Source of the DNA: Candidatus Thorarchaeota archaeon MP8T_1
Lineage (GTDB): Archaea; Asgardarchaeota; Thorarchaeia; Thorarchaeales; Thorarchaeaceae
NCBI GenBank assembly: GCA_002825465.1
Contig: PJER01000139.1
Coordinates: 1 to 5,417 of the forward strand
Reading direction: 5' to 3'
DNA length: 5,417 bases
This document shows positions 1 through 4,691 of the stretch, piece after piece. Every line of letters starts with the position of its first letter. The stretch's first letter is position 1. The position numbers and the translations under genes were made by a program. The notes beneath the pieces are model-generated. The model was not told the origin of the DNA. It did not search any database and saw nothing but the letters and a program-made list of their open reading frames with translations.

Positions 1-1
1 A

Positions 2-373
2 ATTGGTCTTCCATTCACCACAAGATCGATTGAAATCTCTCTAAGAAGTATTGACCCACATCTCATTGACCAAGCTGACTCACTGGGAGCTTCACGGCTC
101 CAGAGGCTCTTTTTTGTCGAATTGCCATTGCTAGCGCCAGGCATACTCGTCGGAGCAGTTTTCGCGTTTGCAATGGCTATAGGAGAGATGTCAGCCACTT
201 TGTTCATTGCACTTCCTCAAAACTATACACTAGCTGTTGCAATATATGACAACCTAGGTGTAAGGAAATTTGCGGAAGCTGGGGCTGCTGCACTGGTTCT
301 TGTATTAGCATGTGTGTTATCATTTCTCACAATGGAAAAAGTTTCTGAGGGAAGTGTTGGAGGTGCGCTATGA
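2..373 (+). CDS. ABC transporter permease, C-terminal part (5' end outside window)
   Basis: This is the last 123 codons of an integral membrane permease of an ABC importer; the reading frame is open from the window edge to a TGA stop. The diagnostic feature is the cytoplasmic EAA loop at visible residues 23-47 (DQADSLGASRL, then VELPLLAPGI), which carries the invariant Gly and the terminal L-P motif and in this family docks onto the ATPase. A hydrophobic segment follows directly (about 43-65), and a last membrane helix lies at about 97-115, ending in a short cytoplasmic tail. The frame continues upstream of the first internal TTG, so that codon is not the start. The sequence around GEMSATLFIALP resembles permeases of the Fe(III)/thiamine/sulfate-molybdate group (FbpB/ThiP/CysW-like); substrate is not determinable. 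The stop codon overlaps the start of the ATPase gene, showing that the two are one operon. Confidence 0.9.
   Translation: MGLPFTTRSIEISLRSIDPHLIDQADSLGASRLQRLFFVELPLLAPGILVGAVFAFAMAIGEMSATLFIALPQNYTLAVAIYDNLGVRKFAEAGAAALVLVLACVLSFLTMEKVSEGSVGGAL
359..365 (+). promoter_or_regulatory. Shine-Dalgarno site of the ABC ATPase gene
   Basis: GGAGGTG lies inside the end of the permease gene. The GGAGG core is 6 nt before the first ATG (370) and 9 nt before the second ATG (373). It matches the complement of the archaeal 16S 3' end well and supports a start at either of the two adjacent ATG codons. Confidence 0.75.
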
Positions 374-1434
374 TGGCAACAGTTGAACTCCGTGGACTTG
401 TCAGAGTATTTGCAGATGGAACAAGAGTCGGTCCAATAGACCTTCATGTAGAGGATGGGGAATTGTTGACACTGCTTGGTCCTAGCGGTTCTGGAAAGAC
501 CACAACGTTGAGAATGATTGCAGGGTTTTTGGACGTTGATGAAGGTAGCATCCTCTTTGATTCAAAAGAGGTTATTGGAATTCCCACACGAGAGAGAAAT
601 ATTGGCATGGTTTTTCAATCTGTTGCTCTTTTCCCTAACATGACAGTTTACCAGAATATCGCATTTGGACCGGAAATGGCTGAATGGCCTCATGAAAGAA
701 CTGTCGCACGAGTAGAAGAATTGGCGGAATTACTTGATATCCGACAATTGCTCATGAGAAAAACTAGTGAGATAAGTGGTGGCGAAGCTCAGCGTGTAGC
801 ATTGGCACGAGCTCTCGCTAAGAAACCAGGTCTATTACTATTGGACGAACCTCTCTCTGCTCTAGACCCCCAACTTAGAGAACGCCTTCAGAATGAAATT
901 CGGAGAATCCAGAAGAAACTTGGAATAACAACCATCTATGTTACTCATAGCCAAGATGAGGCATTCGCTATATCCGATCGTGTGGCAATTATCCAAGATG
1001 GAGTTGTTGTACAAATCGGTACTCCTGAAGAAATCTATGATTGCCCTGCAAATGAGTTTGTAGCACGATTTCTTGGTAGCGGGAATGTTCTAGATGCTGT
1101 TGTCAGAGAAGGCGAAGATGGCAAGATATTCATCGATATCCAAGGAATCAAAATTCGAAATAAGACGAGTATGAAGGTGGGGAGTACAATTAAGCTCAGT
1201 ATTAAACCAGAGGACATCTCAATATCTTACGAACCCTCTCCGAATACTGCAAAAGGAAGTGTGATTTCGATAATTCCTCAGGTAGGTTCCTTCAAGATTA
1301 CTATTGATTTTGAAGGTAAACAGATAATAGCCCTAACCTATGATGAAGCATTAGTGACAACACTTAGAGAGAACGAAGATCGAGCGATATACTTCTCATT
1401 CTTCCCTGATAGGATTGTCTTCCTCAATAGTTAG
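370..1434 (+). CDS. ABC transporter ATP-binding protein (Fe3+/thiamine/sulfate-molybdate importer type)
   Basis: This 354-residue cytoplasmic ATPase energises the importer whose permease is encoded just upstream. All nucleotide-binding motifs are visible: Walker A GPSGSGKT at 37-44, Q-loop glutamine Q83 in MVFQS, signature ISGGEAQR at 135-142, Walker B LLLLDEP at 155-161, D-loop SALD at 163-166 and switch histidine H193. The signature has Ile and Glu where LSGGQ is usual, a tolerated variant. Residues from about 240 to the end form a beta-rich extension like the regulatory TOBE domain of MalK/PotA/FbpC-type ATPases, and the total length fits that group. The start ATG overlaps the permease stop (ATGA), implying translational coupling; a second ATG directly follows, so the protein may begin at residue 2. 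Its last 39 bp overlap the convergent membrane-protein gene. The imported substrate is unknown; an iron or oxyanion system is the best guess by resemblance. Confidence 0.95.
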   Translation: MMATVELRGLVRVFADGTRVGPIDLHVEDGELLTLLGPSGSGKTTTLRMIAGFLDVDEGSILFDSKEVIGIPTRERNIGMVFQSVALFPNMTVYQNIAFGPEMAEWPHERTVARVEELAELLDIRQLLMRKTSEISGGEAQRVALARALAKKPGLLLLDEPLSALDPQLRERLQNEIRRIQKKLGITTIYVTHSQDEAFAISDRVAIIQDGVVVQIGTPEEIYDCPANEFVARFLGSGNVLDAVVREGEDGKIFIDIQGIKIRNKTSMKVGSTIKLSIKPEDISISYEPSPNTAKGSVISIIPQVGSFKITIDFEGKQIIALTYDEALVTTLRENEDRAIYFSFFPDRIVFLNS

Positions 1435-2424
1435 CTCCCTTTCACTTTCAGTGTGAAGCGATGTATTTTCATCCGTAGAGTCGGATAAATCAGAACTTAT
1501 AACAGACGGATCTACTAATAATTCGCGATCGACCAAAGCTAAAACACGACTACGAATGTAATTTGGAGTTGATATCATATCAGGAACTTCCCATTGATGG
1601 TCTAGAAATTTCAGCATTGATGACGTTGCCTTATTCTTGAAATACATGAAAATGAGAGTAAAATTGAGAACAATCGAGAAGAGTGGGCCGAGTGGAATCA
1701 ATATGATGAAAATTGGCAACCACGGAGCGGTAGCACCAACACTAATTGTAAGCTCTAGAAGAAGGAATATAATGTCAATGCCTGCAAAGAACTCCAAAAT
1801 ATCCTCAAGATCATCACCTACATTACTTAGGGATCTATCTCTTTCATCAAGATGGTAGAGCCCAGAATCTTTCAAGAGCCAAGGTCCAAAATAGAATTCG
1901 AGAAGCGTGAATGGGAGTATTATGATGCTGATAAACATCAAATAGGTCCCACTAATGAGAAGAAAATCAGTGGATGCAACCATCAAATCAAAACCGAGGA
2001 TCGTAAGAGATATTCCGACAACCAAGACTGAACCATAGAAAGATCTTCGAAGCACAACAGGCCACGTCTGGTCTGCGAACTCTGGGCTAAGGAAATACTC
2101 GCCCGTTCCCCTTTTTGCATAGCGATGTATCCTAAGAGGGATGTTTACTATACGAGGCCAGCGAATCATCGCTAGACATAATATGAGGGCGATGATTGTT
2201 GAGAGTAACGAACCAGCCATCATGTACATAGTATATGGAAAGACCTTGCTTGGATCCACAGGATACACTTGTACGAAGTTCAGCAATGAGAGAACTCCCC
2301 AAGTAGAGATGATCATAAGACCTGTAGATCCTAATAATCCCAAGAGAATCTGCTTGTTGCTCAATCTTTCAGTCTGTTCGAGCCTTTGAGCAAGCATTTT
2401 GATAGAGTCAACCTTCTCTTGCAT
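1396..2424 (-). CDS. Polytopic membrane protein of unknown function, about six TM helices
   Basis: I do not recognise this family. From the preferred ATG the product has 342 residues: an N-terminal charged, possibly coiled-coil segment (MQEKVDSIKMLAQRLEQTER), then hydrophobic stretches at about 26-48, 66-88, 129-150, 155-177, 213-230 and 235-262. A basic cytoplasmic-type loop lies at about 91-106 and a Gly/Asp/Glu-rich loop (VGDDLEDILEFF) at about 202-213. The last 45 residues are hydrophilic and strongly acidic, rich in Ser, Asp and Glu. An in-frame TTG lies six codons further upstream (2442-2440) with an AAGGTCG stretch before it, and could be the true start, giving 348 residues. No transporter signature, catalytic motif or signal peptidase site was seen. 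The gene converges with the ABC ATPase gene, with 39 bp of overlap at the 3' ends, and diverges from the gelsolin-like gene, so it is probably transcribed alone. Confidence 0.85.
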   Translation of the reverse strand: MQEKVDSIKMLAQRLEQTERLSNKQILLGLLGSTGLMIISTWGVLSLLNFVQVYPVDPSKVFPYTMYMMAGSLLSTIIALILCLAMIRWPRIVNIPLRIHRYAKRGTGEYFLSPEFADQTWPVVLRRSFYGSVLVVGISLTILGFDLMVASTDFLLISGTYLMFISIIILPFTLLEFYFGPWLLKDSGLYHLDERDRSLSNVGDDLEDILEFFAGIDIIFLLLELTISVGATAPWLPIFIILIPLGPLFSIVLNFTLIFMYFKNKATSSMLKFLDHQWEVPDMISTPNYIRSRVLALVDRELLVDPSVISSDLSDSTDENTSLHTESERELTIEEDNPIREE

Positions 2425-2488
2425 AGCATCCAACCAAAACAAGTAGGGCGACCTTGCTCATAAGAGTATTCCACATCAATGAGTTGGG

Positions 2489-2498
2489 AATAAAAATG
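2489..2498 (-). promoter_or_regulatory. Candidate TATA box for the minus-strand membrane protein gene
   Basis: Read on the minus strand this is CATTTTTATT, the best-placed AT-rich TATA-like element upstream of the membrane protein gene. A start of transcription about 25 nt downstream would fall near 2465, leaving a leader of about 40 nt before the ATG at 2424. No clear BRE is seen, and other AT-rich stretches nearby (2501-2519) compete with it. Confidence 0.3.
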
Positions 2499-2600
2499 CA
2501 AGTTTAATGATAAAAAAACAGGGCAATTCCGGAGCATATCTAACACAATAACAATCATATAGCACAAACAAGGCTTATGTTGTAAGCTGGCAATACACAC

Positions 2601-2610
2601 AATGTATATG
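2601..2610 (+). promoter_or_regulatory. Candidate TATA box for the gelsolin-like gene
   Basis: AATGTATATG is a TATA-like element about 55-64 nt before the start codon. It would place transcription initiation near 2632-2636 and give a leader of about 30 nt. The support is position and base composition only. Confidence 0.3.
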
Positions 2611-2654
2611 TCTGGAGTTGCCACACTGCAACATGCAAGGTCAACATTGGCGTA

Positions 2655-2659
2655 GTGAT
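2655..2659 (+). promoter_or_regulatory. Possible SD-like GTGAT site before the gelsolin-like gene
   Basis: GTGAT, 5 nt before the ATG at 2665, matches the right half of the archaeal extended Shine-Dalgarno sequence GGAGGTGAT. No GGAGG core is present, so initiation here may be weak or only partly dependent on this site. Confidence 0.35.
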
Positions 2660-2664
2660 AGATT

Positions 2665-3564
2665 ATGGTTGTAGGTTATGAGGTCCAAGAAGATGGAACC
2701 TTAAATGAAATAGAACTCACAAAGGACGACTTAGATTCAAACCTCGTCGTTTGTGTTGTGGATGATGAAACTAAGAGCATCTATCTTTGGAAGGGCAGTC
2801 AAGCAGGCGTTAGAGTGAAGTTCATCGGAGCCAGAGTTGCGACAAACCTCAGAACTGAATATGGATTTCACTTCAAAGTTAGACCGTTGGATGAAGGTGA
2901 GGAACCACCAACTTTCTTCACCGCACTGAATGGAACAACTGCGGCTACACGTATAATGAAGCCTGGGGAAAAAGCACCTCCACCTGCACCTCCAAAACCA
3001 AAGAAAGAGCCAGTGGCTGAAACTGCATCAGCGCCGCCTCCAAAGTCCAATGCGGAAGCAGTAAAGGCTGAGCCATCTGTCACGCCCACACGCGAAACCG
3101 CACCACCTCCAAGACCTCCGACTACTACATCTTCACAGCCTCCAAGACCTTCAGCTCCTCAGGGAGAAATAGCTGAGATGCTAAAAGAATTGGAAACAGT
3201 TGACCCACCTGAAGGTTACCAGAGAGAGCTGGTCATCGTCTACAACGATCTTTACACAGTCGCGGAGCATAAAATTGCAGTGTTTGGCCAGGAAAAAATC
3301 GAACGACGAATCGAAAAGGTCAAAGATCCTCCCGAAGGAACATTCATGGCTGAGGGCTTTATACCAAGAGTCATCGTGAAAGACGGAAGAGTGCTTGGAA
3401 TCGAGCTTCTCAAGGGCACACCGGATGCAATACTCAGTCCCATAAAGGCTGAAATGAAAGAACGCCTCAGTGATTTGATAACCTTCTTCAAGTCTGAAAC
3501 TGATGGAGGCGCTGCATCATCCGATTCAAAAACCAAGAAGGGTAAGAAACTAGTTGCGAAGTAA
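2665..3564 (+). CDS. Gelsolin-like domain protein with proline-rich linker and unknown C-terminal domain
   Basis: The 299-residue product has four parts. Residues about 25-90 match the gelsolin/villin repeat: a core strand VVCVVDDETKSIYLWKG, a helix at about 49-65, and the terminal DEGEEPPTFFTAL, equivalent to the eukaryotic EGEEPxxFW signature. Residues about 99-167 are a disordered Pro/Ala/Lys-rich linker with PPPAPPKP, APPPRPP and QPPRPSAP. Residues about 168-276 form a second, apparently folded region that I do not recognise, with DPPEG occurring twice (180-184, 221-225). The C-terminus is Ser-rich and then Lys-rich (KTKKGKK). Gelsolin repeats bind and sever actin in eukaryotes, and Asgard gelsolins have been shown to act on actin; this role is inferred here. 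An ungapped alignment from memory puts Val51 at the position of the calcium-binding Glu of gelsolin domain 1, so calcium dependence is doubtful. No signal peptide or TM helix is seen. It is followed after 39 bp by the Roadblock gene, probably in one transcript. Confidence 0.88.
   Translation: MVVGYEVQEDGTLNEIELTKDDLDSNLVVCVVDDETKSIYLWKGSQAGVRVKFIGARVATNLRTEYGFHFKVRPLDEGEEPPTFFTALNGTTAATRIMKPGEKAPPPAPPKPKKEPVAETASAPPPKSNAEAVKAEPSVTPTRETAPPPRPPTTTSSQPPRPSAPQGEIAEMLKELETVDPPEGYQRELVIVYNDLYTVAEHKIAVFGQEKIERRIEKVKDPPEGTFMAEGFIPRVIVKDGRVLGIELLKGTPDAILSPIKAEMKERLSDLITFFKSETDGGAASSDSKTKKGKKLVAK
3106..3150 (+). repeat. 12-bp direct repeat coding for PPRP in the proline-rich linker
   Basis: CCTCCAAGACCT occurs at 3106-3117 and again at 3139-3150, both in the same frame and both coding for Pro-Pro-Arg-Pro (residues 148-151 and 159-162). 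The 33-nt period and identical codons suggest that the linker grew by short duplication. Related CCTCCAAA units coding for PPK lie upstream. Confidence 0.7.
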
Positions 3565-3576
3565 TATCGGATATTA
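3562..3576 (+). repeat. Interrupted palindrome at the gelsolin-like gene stop codon
   Basis: TAATATC-G-GATATTA is a perfect 7-bp inverted repeat around one base, and its first three bases are the TAA stop codon. As RNA it could form only a weak AT-rich hairpin (6 bp with a CGG loop). It could be a processing site or protein site between the two genes, but palindromes of this size occur by chance in several kilobases. Confidence 0.3.
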
Positions 3577-3590
3577 TGGAAATCCAACAT

Positions 3591-3596
3591 GAGGGT
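3591..3596 (+). promoter_or_regulatory. Shine-Dalgarno site that sets the Roadblock gene start
   Basis: GAGGGT lies 7 nt before the ATG at 3604 (9 nt from the GAGG core) and overlaps the upstream in-frame ATG at 3589. The upstream ATG has no SD-like sequence of its own, and it would add only MRVII. The site therefore favours 3604 as the start. Confidence 0.55.
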
Positions 3597-3603
3597 AATA
3601 ATA

Positions 3604-3990
3604 ATGTCATCACATATAGACCCAGCAAAGGAAAAGGAATTGGTGGAGCTGTTGATGGGGCTCACGAACTATGCAGACCTAGATGCAATTGCGGTTGTTA
3701 GTAAGCAAGGTGTAAAGCTTGCGTACTTTGCAACAGAGGATTCGGATGCAGATCCGGATCTCATGGCTGCAGTGAGTGCTGCGCTTCTTATGACAGGAGA
3801 TATGGCAGCTGGAAAGTTAGGACTCGATGAACTCTATGAGGTAGTTGTTCGAGGAAAGCAAGGCTTTGTTGTTTTATCACATGCAGGTGAGTTCTTACTC
3901 ATGGGTTCTGCTAGGGATTTAACATCAATGGGTCTTGCAGTGACACAGATGAGGAAATATGCGAGAGAAGTAGGAGCACTCCTCGGCTAA
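3604..3990 (+). CDS. Roadblock/LC7 domain protein
   Basis: The 128-residue product is a single Roadblock/LC7 domain, the fold shared by dynein light chain LC7, Ragulator/LAMTOR subunits and bacterial MglB. Visible family features are the N-terminal helix (residues 8-21), the strand-turn-strand AIAVVSKQGVKLAYF at 28-42, the central Ala/Met-rich helix DLMAAVSAALLMTGDMAAGKL at about 52-72, the strands YEVVVRGKQGFVVLSHAGEFLLMGSA at about 78-103, and the C-terminal helix GLAVTQMRKYAREV. Family members dimerise and act on or scaffold small Ras-like GTPases; Asgard genomes encode many of both. Partner and function here are inference. An in-frame ATG five codons upstream (3589) gives 133 residues, but SD placement favours 3604. 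The 39-bp gap to the gelsolin-like gene without a strong promoter suggests co-transcription. Confidence 0.92.
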   Translation: MSSHIDPAKEKELVELLMGLTNYADLDAIAVVSKQGVKLAYFATEDSDADPDLMAAVSAALLMTGDMAAGKLGLDELYEVVVRGKQGFVVLSHAGEFLLMGSARDLTSMGLAVTQMRKYAREVGALLG

Positions 3991-4003
3991 GAGGGAATCC
4001 ATT

Positions 4004-4049
4004 TATTGAAATCAATAGACTGCCCTATTTTATCAGAAGTTTTATTCTT
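4004..4049 (+). terminator. Possible terminator after the Roadblock gene
   Basis: A small hairpin-forming inverted repeat, TATTGA at 4004-4009 and TCAATA at 4012-4017, begins 14 nt after the stop codon. It is followed by T-rich DNA (ATTTTAT at 4027-4033, TTTTATTCTT at 4040-4049). Archaeal termination depends mainly on T-rich tracts, so this stretch is the best candidate for ending the gelsolin-Roadblock transcript. The hairpin is weak. Confidence 0.3.
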
Positions 4050-4117
4050 AGAATATCTATTACATGGATTAATAGCGTATTGAGCATGCATAGGAAAAAG
4101 GAAAGAATCTAGAAAAC

Positions 4118-4121
4118 GGTG
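4118..4121 (+). promoter_or_regulatory. SD-like GGTG before the longin/roadblock-like gene
   Basis: GGTG in the context CGGTGTAAT lies 8 nt before the ATG at 4130 and matches part of the archaeal GGAGGTGAT consensus. It supports this ATG as the start. A purine-rich stretch at 4090-4106 lies further upstream. The AT-rich DNA at 4041-4060 may hold a promoter, but no single TATA box stands out. Confidence 0.4.
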
Positions 4122-4129
4122 TAATCCAT

Positions 4130-4528
4130 ATGAAGGGCATAATCGTGTTTGATGATGGGGGATTGTATCAAGCATCAGTTGGCCTTGAGAATATACGCGT
4201 CGACCCCGATCTCTTTGGCTCATTCATAGCAGCAATTCAGGCTTATGCAAGGAGATTCGTGGGCAGCGAAATGAGAGAAGTGACATATAGCAATATTCGA
4301 TTAATGGTGGGTCGTGCCGGTCCATACCATGTCGTGACGCTACATGTTCTAGATGATGAGGACGCAGAGTGGAATCATAGTGCAACAATCAATGTGCTCG
4401 AAACAGAAGACTACATGCTTGATGACCAGCATCTTAGCATCTTGAGAGAACTTCTCACGGATGAGATACTATCACCCGACGAAGTTGAAACAAGTATAGA
4501 TACTTTAACTTCTATAAAGGGAAAATAG
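4130..4528 (+). CDS. Small longin/roadblock-like domain protein, Asgard type (putative)
   Basis: This 132-residue soluble protein has no enzyme motif. Its pattern fits the longin/roadblock superfamily as found in many small Asgard proteins: an N-terminal strand MKGIIVFDDGGLYQASV, then a DPDLFGSFIAAIQAYARRF helix (25-43), then strands VTYSNIRLMVGRAG (51-64) and YHVVTLHVLDDED (66-78), then a C-terminal helical region with DDQHLSILRELL at about 97-108. The DPDLxxxFxxAI element after the first strands is what I associate with this group, but the assignment rests on pattern memory, not on a search. Longin domains in eukaryotes serve in vesicle trafficking and in GTPase exchange complexes; any such role here is inference. 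The protein is acidic in its C-terminal half. It follows the Roadblock gene by 139 bp in the same direction and may have its own promoter. A plain hypothetical protein is the fallback call. Confidence 0.8.
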   Translation: MKGIIVFDDGGLYQASVGLENIRVDPDLFGSFIAAIQAYARRFVGSEMREVTYSNIRLMVGRAGPYHVVTLHVLDDEDAEWNHSATINVLETEDYMLDDQHLSILRELLTDEILSPDEVETSIDTLTSIKGK

Positions 4529-4530
4529 CG

Positions 4531-4653
4531 CCTACAAGAATTAAGCATCGTCGGATAGCGAAATATCAAGCTAGAAATCTGAGTCATATTCGTCCAGACT
4601 CCATATAGTTCTATGACAATCCTTAAACAACACCCAGAATCGGTTCTTGTAGG
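4531..4653. repeat. Perfect 10-bp inverted repeat spanning the intergenic region before the TauE/SafE gene
   Basis: CCTACAAGAA at 4531-4540 and its exact reverse complement TTCTTGTAGG at 4644-4653 are separated by 103 nt. The left arm starts 2 nt after the stop of the longin-like gene; the right arm ends 38 nt before the TauE/SafE start codon. In RNA the stem could be lengthened by G-U pairs at each end. The enclosed sequence contains no ORF and no recognised RNA family. It could close a structured 3' UTR or leader, or be a pair of operator half sites. Confidence 0.4.
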
Positions 4654-4676
4654 TTAAATCGTGCCACTTTTGTTTT

Positions 4677-4682
4677 AGGAAG
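4677..4682 (+). promoter_or_regulatory. Shine-Dalgarno site of the TauE/SafE gene
   Basis: AGGAAG lies 9 nt before the ATG at 4692 and supports this start. A TATA-like CTTAAA at 4622-4627 would give a transcript start near 4650, inside or next to the right arm of the inverted repeat; that promoter assignment is weak. Confidence 0.45.
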
Positions 4683-4691
4683 AATAGAATA

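Larger units (their letters stand above)
2450..2642. repeat. 8-bp inverted repeat in the divergent promoter region
   Basis: GACCTTGC at 2450-2457 and its exact reverse complement GCAAGGTC at 2635-2642 face outward towards the two divergent genes. They lie 25 and 22 nt before the preferred start codons of the membrane protein and the gelsolin-like protein. Each would sit at or just after the transcription start predicted from the candidate TATA boxes. This could be a shared operator, but an 8-bp match in 220 bp is not rare by chance. Confidence 0.25.

Noticed and set aside
122..373. A short complete gene starting at the TTG at 122
   Set aside because: The frame is open to the window edge and the EAA loop begins before this codon, so it is an internal codon of a truncated permease gene.
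223..447. Minus-strand frame of 74 codons
   Set aside because: It lies opposite the permease end and ATPase start, both of which have clear family motifs; its own product is Cys/Ser/Ala-rich and without a recognisable pattern.
1035..1217. Minus-strand frame of 60 codons
   Set aside because: It is the complement of the TOBE-like part of the ATPase; no independent support.
1637..1858. Plus-strand frame of 73 codons
   Set aside because: It is antisense to the membrane protein gene, and its product is Met/Ser/Arg-rich as expected for the complement of hydrophobic coding sequence. The same holds for the plus-strand frame at 2141-2389.
2361..2624. Minus-strand frame of 87 codons in the divergent intergenic region
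   Set aside because: It crosses the start of the membrane protein gene in another frame and the likely promoters; its composition (Cys, Leu, Ile) shows no domain.
2868..3089. Minus-strand frame coding for a Gly/Ala/Ser-rich product
   Set aside because: This is the reverse complement of the proline-rich linker; Gly-rich antisense of Pro codons is expected.
3252..3665. Minus-strand frame of 137 codons
   Set aside because: It runs opposite the conserved C-terminal part of the gelsolin-like protein and the Roadblock start; it is Ser/Phe-rich and patternless.
3987..4223. Minus-strand frame of 78 codons in the gap between the Roadblock and longin-like genes
   Set aside because: It overlaps the longin-like coding start; the product has a His/Cys/Arg mixture without hydrophobic pattern, and no SD-like site precedes it.
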